Assembly (NCBI GenBank): GCA_003565095.1
Contig: PXDI01000170.1
Span: forward strand, 1-24,338
Direction of reading: 5' to 3'
Length of the DNA: 24,338 nucleotides
From: PVC group bacterium
GTDB lineage: Bacteria; Verrucomicrobiota; Kiritimatiellia; UBA8416; PXDI01
The notes under the pieces are model-generated. The model saw only the letters and a list, made by a program, of their open reading frames with translations, made no database searches and had not been told where the DNA came from. This document shows positions 21,860 to 24,338 of the stretch, piece by piece. Made by a program: the position numbers and the translations under genes. Every line of letters starts with the position of its first letter. Within the stretch, counting starts at the first letter, position 1.

Positions 21860-23743
21860 ATGACCAGGTTCCATTTAAATATTGCAGTGCTTTGCGGTGC
21901 GGGATTGCTGTCGATGCTGTTAACGCACTGGCTGGGGCGCCAGGTGTTTCTGGAAATGCCGGTTTCGACTGATGAGGGCAGCTATGTTTTTCAGGCCTAT
22001 GCCTTCCGCGATGGCGTGGTATCGCGTCCCTATCCGCCAATGGGCACAATGATCCGGCGACCGAATGATATGTTGATCATGGACCGTGAAATTGGGTGGA
22101 CTTCACGTTATCCGCCGGGTCATGCGTTGTGGTTGCTGCCGGGCACATTCTGGGGTTCACCACGGAGCATGGTTACGCTGGCCAGTGGTCTGGCTGTGTT
22201 TGGACTGGGCGTAGCGGCTTTGTTTCTGGGTATCCCTGTCTTGGTGGTTCCTGTACTGGCGCTGGTATCGCCGTTTTTTCTGCTGATGTATGGCACACTG
22301 TTGAGTCATACCAGCGGCTGGGTATCGGTTGCGGTGCTGCTGGCTGCCTATATCCGCATGCGGCAAACCGGGCGATCTGTCTATGGTGCCATTGCCGGAT
22401 TGGCCTGGGCGCTGCTTTTCCTGAACCGGACTTATACTGCTGTACTGCTGGCACTTCCTTTTGCCGTGGATTCAGTCGTGCTTCTGGGCATGCGTCGCAA
22501 TCGGGATGAATGCCGCCGGGCGGCAGTTTTCGGCGGTTGTGCCTTATGCGGGATTCTGGGGTATTTGTTTTACAATTGGCTGGTAGGTGGAGATCCGTTC
22601 ACGCCGACCTATCTGTTTTACGACGCGACACAAACGCTGGGGTTCGGTCGTCGGCACCTGCATGGGTTGCCCGTCGATCATAGTTTCGTGCGTGGGCTTC
22701 AGAATGCCTGGACGAATCTCTTGACCTTGGACAGTTGGTTAACCGGAGTTCGTTTCAGTCTGCCGCTGTATCTGGTGCTGGCCGGGATAGGCTGGTCGAA
22801 GCGCTGGAGCCCCTTGCTGCTGGGGGGGGTGCTCGCCCTGATTGGCGGTTATGTATTCTTCTGGTTTCCCGGTCCGCGGCATATCGGGCCGGCCTACTAT
22901 TTTGAGCTGATGCCGTTTTTGCTGTTGCTGGCGGGGCTTGGTATCAAACGCTGCTTATCGTTGCTGGATACAAGGTCAAAGATGCTGGCCGGTGGGGTTC
23001 CCGCGCTGGTCTTGCTGCTGCTTGTGACCGGCAGCGTGCGATTCCTGCAGGGGGAGATGGCATACTTCAACGAAGAGCTTGGTTCTCAGGCCCGGATCGC
23101 ACAGACATTGGCAGAGGCGCCCGAAAATTCCTTGGTTTTCTTTCAGGATATTGAATATCCGCCATTCGGAAAAATCACGATCAACGAGCATGGTGTTGAC
23201 AGTGATCCGCTGGTAATGGCAATGCCGCATCCTGACAACGTGGCAGATATCTTGCGGTTCTATCCTGATCGGGCGGCTTTTCTGCTTTCAGGGTGCGCTG
23301 TGGATCGACTTTTGCCGGTTCCGGCTGCCGACGGCAGTCTGCTACGCGTTCGCGAGGCTGTGAGCATGGCGCATTTTACGGGAGAAAACGGCAAAACGGG
23401 AGATATTCCGGTACGCAGGGCGGTGCATGGGCGGCATCTGGCCCAGTATCTGGCATTCGGTTTCCGGCAGCATCTGCCGCCTGGCAGGTTCATTGCCCGT
23501 TTTTATTTTGAAGAGACGGTTGGAGCTGAAGGCACTAGAATTGATGTTGCAACTGATCTGGGGCGGACGATCCTGGCGAGGGCGTATCAGAAAGAATCAG
23601 AAGTCCCTCACGTACATCAGTTGTCATTTGAAATTGTCGGTGATGATTTTATTCTAGTGGAACCGCGTGTGTTCTATGGTGGGGATGGTACGGTTTCCTT
23701 ACGTAGGATCACTTTGCAGTCGGCTCCTTGTGCCGACGCATAA
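21860..23743 (+). CDS. GT-C family (PMT/ArnT-like) membrane glycosyltransferase
   Basis: 627 residues from ATG 21860, with AAAGGTG 6 bases upstream. Residues 1 to ~405 alternate hydrophobic helices with loops. The first loop after helix 1 has the acidic catalytic pair in STDEGSYVFQAYAFRDG (Asp38-Glu39), as in GT-C/GT39 enzymes that use polyprenyl-phosphate-linked sugars on the periplasmic side. Other family-like segments are SRYPPGHALWLLPG, FLNRTYTAVLLALPFA and FFWFPGPRHIGPAYYFELMPF. The last ~200 residues are soluble. Such enzymes add sugars to proteins, lipid A or wall polymers; the acceptor is unknown. It is monocistronic, transcribed away from atpB, and has its own promoter. An uninterrupted run of eight G near 22830 is a possible slippage site. 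Confidence 0.8.
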   Translation: MTRFHLNIAVLCGAGLLSMLLTHWLGRQVFLEMPVSTDEGSYVFQAYAFRDGVVSRPYPPMGTMIRRPNDMLIMDREIGWTSRYPPGHALWLLPGTFWGSPRSMVTLASGLAVFGLGVAALFLGIPVLVVPVLALVSPFFLLMYGTLLSHTSGWVSVAVLLAAYIRMRQTGRSVYGAIAGLAWALLFLNRTYTAVLLALPFAVDSVVLLGMRRNRDECRRAAVFGGCALCGILGYLFYNWLVGGDPFTPTYLFYDATQTLGFGRRHLHGLPVDHSFVRGLQNAWTNLLTLDSWLTGVRFSLPLYLVLAGIGWSKRWSPLLLGGVLALIGGYVFFWFPGPRHIGPAYYFELMPFLLLLAGLGIKRCLSLLDTRSKMLAGGVPALVLLLLVTGSVRFLQGEMAYFNEELGSQARIAQTLAEAPENSLVFFQDIEYPPFGKITINEHGVDSDPLVMAMPHPDNVADILRFYPDRAAFLLSGCAVDRLLPVPAADGSLLRVREAVSMAHFTGENGKTGDIPVRRAVHGRHLAQYLAFGFRQHLPPGRFIARFYFEETVGAEGTRIDVATDLGRTILARAYQKESEVPHVHQLSFEIVGDDFILVEPRVFYGGDGTVSLRRITLQSAPCADA

Positions 23744-23780
23744 GGGGCAAAATAGCATATCCCGCGGCGTTGTACGGGCT

Positions 23781-23909
23781 AGGGACAGACAACTTATTGG
23801 TCATAAAATCCGATTTTAATGGTCAAATAACGCCTTCCGGTATGTCTCAACTGTCTTTTTGTACAAAAATGTACACAAAGTGCATGCTGACGATAGTTTG
23901 TCTGTCCCT
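23781..23909. mobile_element. 129-bp MITE/REP-pair-like element bounded by 12-bp inverted repeats
   Basis: AGGGACAGACAA (23781-23792) and TTGTCTGTCCCT (23898-23909) are exact inverted ends. The interior is AT-rich and holds two further palindromes: TAAAAT-CCG-ATTTTA (23804-23818) and TTTTTGTACAAAAA (23856-23869). The end motif is the same TGTCTGTCCC seen in the tandem repeat at 202-239 and inside two genes. No transposase is encoded. It fills most of the gap between the convergent glycosyltransferase and lolD genes, and I see nothing else in 23744-23981. Confidence 0.6.
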
Positions 23910-23981
23910 GCTTTTGCTGCTTTCTGCTTTGCTTTGCCTGTTTTACTCTCATGCTCAAAAACACGAATTTTTGGACAGGAA

Positions 23982-24338
23982 CTAAACAATCCTGCCTTTG
24001 TTCATGGTGTATCTGGTTCCGGCTGACTCGCCGGTGCGCGGGTCATGTGAAACCAGCAGAACCCCGCCTCCGTCAGTGGCGAATTCCACGATATAGTTCA
24101 TCACCTCGGCGGCATTCTCGTCATCGAGGTTACCGGTCGGCTCGTCGGCCAGCAGATACGCCGGATTGTTTATCAGCGCCCTGACCAGAGCGACGCGCTG
24201 GCGCTCTCCGGTGCTGAGGCTGCCGGGCTTGTGATGCAGGCGCTCGGCAAGGTTGAAGCGCTTTAAAAGCTCTTTAGCTAGCGCAAGGCTTTCCGTGCCG
24301 GCCAATGCCGCCAACATTACATTGTTGATTACATCAAG
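23982..24338 (-). CDS. lolD: LolD-like ABC transporter ATP-binding subunit (partial)
   Basis: The frame is open to the right edge, so about 118 C-terminal residues are present; the Walker A half is outside the window. The visible part starts with LDVINNVMLAAL (the post-Q-loop region). It contains the ABC signature LSTGERQRVALVRAL, the Walker B YLLADEPTGNLDDE and the switch His in VLLVSHDPRTG. The GNLD form and overall spacing match LolD/MacB-type ATPases, which power release of lipoproteins from the inner membrane. MacB or FtsE-like proteins cannot be ruled out from this part alone. The C-terminus ends soon after the switch (TRYTMNKGRIV), the usual short form of this group. Confidence 0.8.
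   Translation of the reverse strand, partial: LDVINNVMLAALAGTESLALAKELLKRFNLAERLHHKPGSLSTGERQRVALVRALINNPAYLLADEPTGNLDDENAAEVMNYIVEFATDGGGVLLVSHDPRTGESAGTRYTMNKGRIV

Noticed and set aside
23884..23985. A 33-residue frame encoding a hydrophobic helix with a charged tail, reminiscent of a type I toxin.
   Set aside because: No ribosome site precedes ATG 23884, the frame runs through the end of the repeat element, and it overlaps the lolD stop. Its longer TTG-started version (23728) crosses the glycosyltransferase stop. Likely chance.

Overview
This 24.3 kb window is a densely coded stretch of a Gram-negative bacterial chromosome. LolD-type lipoprotein export, an Amidase_3 peptidoglycan amidase, a Prc-type periplasmic protease, DapF and a MurJ-like tail all point to a diderm with peptidoglycan. 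The protein styles (GalK with a GNHTDYN motif, OleC/UbiA/DUF3419 lipid genes, a class I HMG-CoA reductase) and a recurrent TGTCTGTCCCC sequence suggest a PVC-group bacterium, perhaps Kiritimatiellota, Verrucomicrobiota or Lentisphaerota. That placement is an inference, because no rRNA or other marker gene is present.

Layout. (1) 2-1695, plus strand: the tail of a MurJ-like membrane protein, a 19-bp tandem repeat, a protein with two helix-turn-helix-like segments, and a scramblase/LURP-one-like protein whose stop overlaps the stop of convergent galK. (2) 1692-4212, minus strand: galK and a phosphomannomutase/phosphoglucomutase (sugar activation), behind a 285-bp leader with REP-like hairpins and a candidate terminator. 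(3) 4498-14635, minus strand: seven tightly packed genes for class I HMG-CoA reductase, a DUF3419/BtaA-like SAM-dependent transferase, a CTP-type polyprenol/dolichol-kinase-like membrane protein with an extra membrane half, a two-part GNAT-like protein, an OleC-like acyl-AMP ligase, an atypical UbiA prenyltransferase, and a PEP-synthase/rifampicin-phosphotransferase-like enzyme. I cannot match this set to a pathway I know; it looks like an undescribed isoprenoid/amino-lipid biosynthesis operon and is the main discovery candidate. (4) 14654-21466, minus strand: N-acetylmuramoyl-L-alanine amidase, exonuclease III, dapF, a Prc/CtpA protease, then atpH, atpF, atpE and atpB. The F1 genes atpA/G/D/C are not next to them.

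From atpB to the PEP-synthase-like gene, 15 genes lie on one strand with no gap above 22 bp. The F0 genes, wall maintenance genes and lipid genes could therefore share one long transcript. (5) 21467-21859 is a divergent regulatory region with a good promoter in each direction, several strong hairpins, and a 10-bp inverted repeat flanking the plus-strand promoter. (6) 21860-23743, plus strand: a PMT/ArnT-like GT-C glycosyltransferase. (7) 23744-23981: a non-coding stretch holding a 129-bp element bounded by 12-bp inverted repeats of the TGTCTGTCCC motif. (8) 23982-24338, minus strand: the C-terminal part of a LolD-like ABC ATPase running off the edge.

The 10-mer TGTCTGTCCC occurs six times: twice in tandem, once in each of two lipid genes (read in different frames), and as the inverted ends of the 129-bp element. 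This suggests a dispersed short mobile or REP-like repeat. I found no rRNA, tRNA, CRISPR array, complete insertion sequence or transposase gene in the window.
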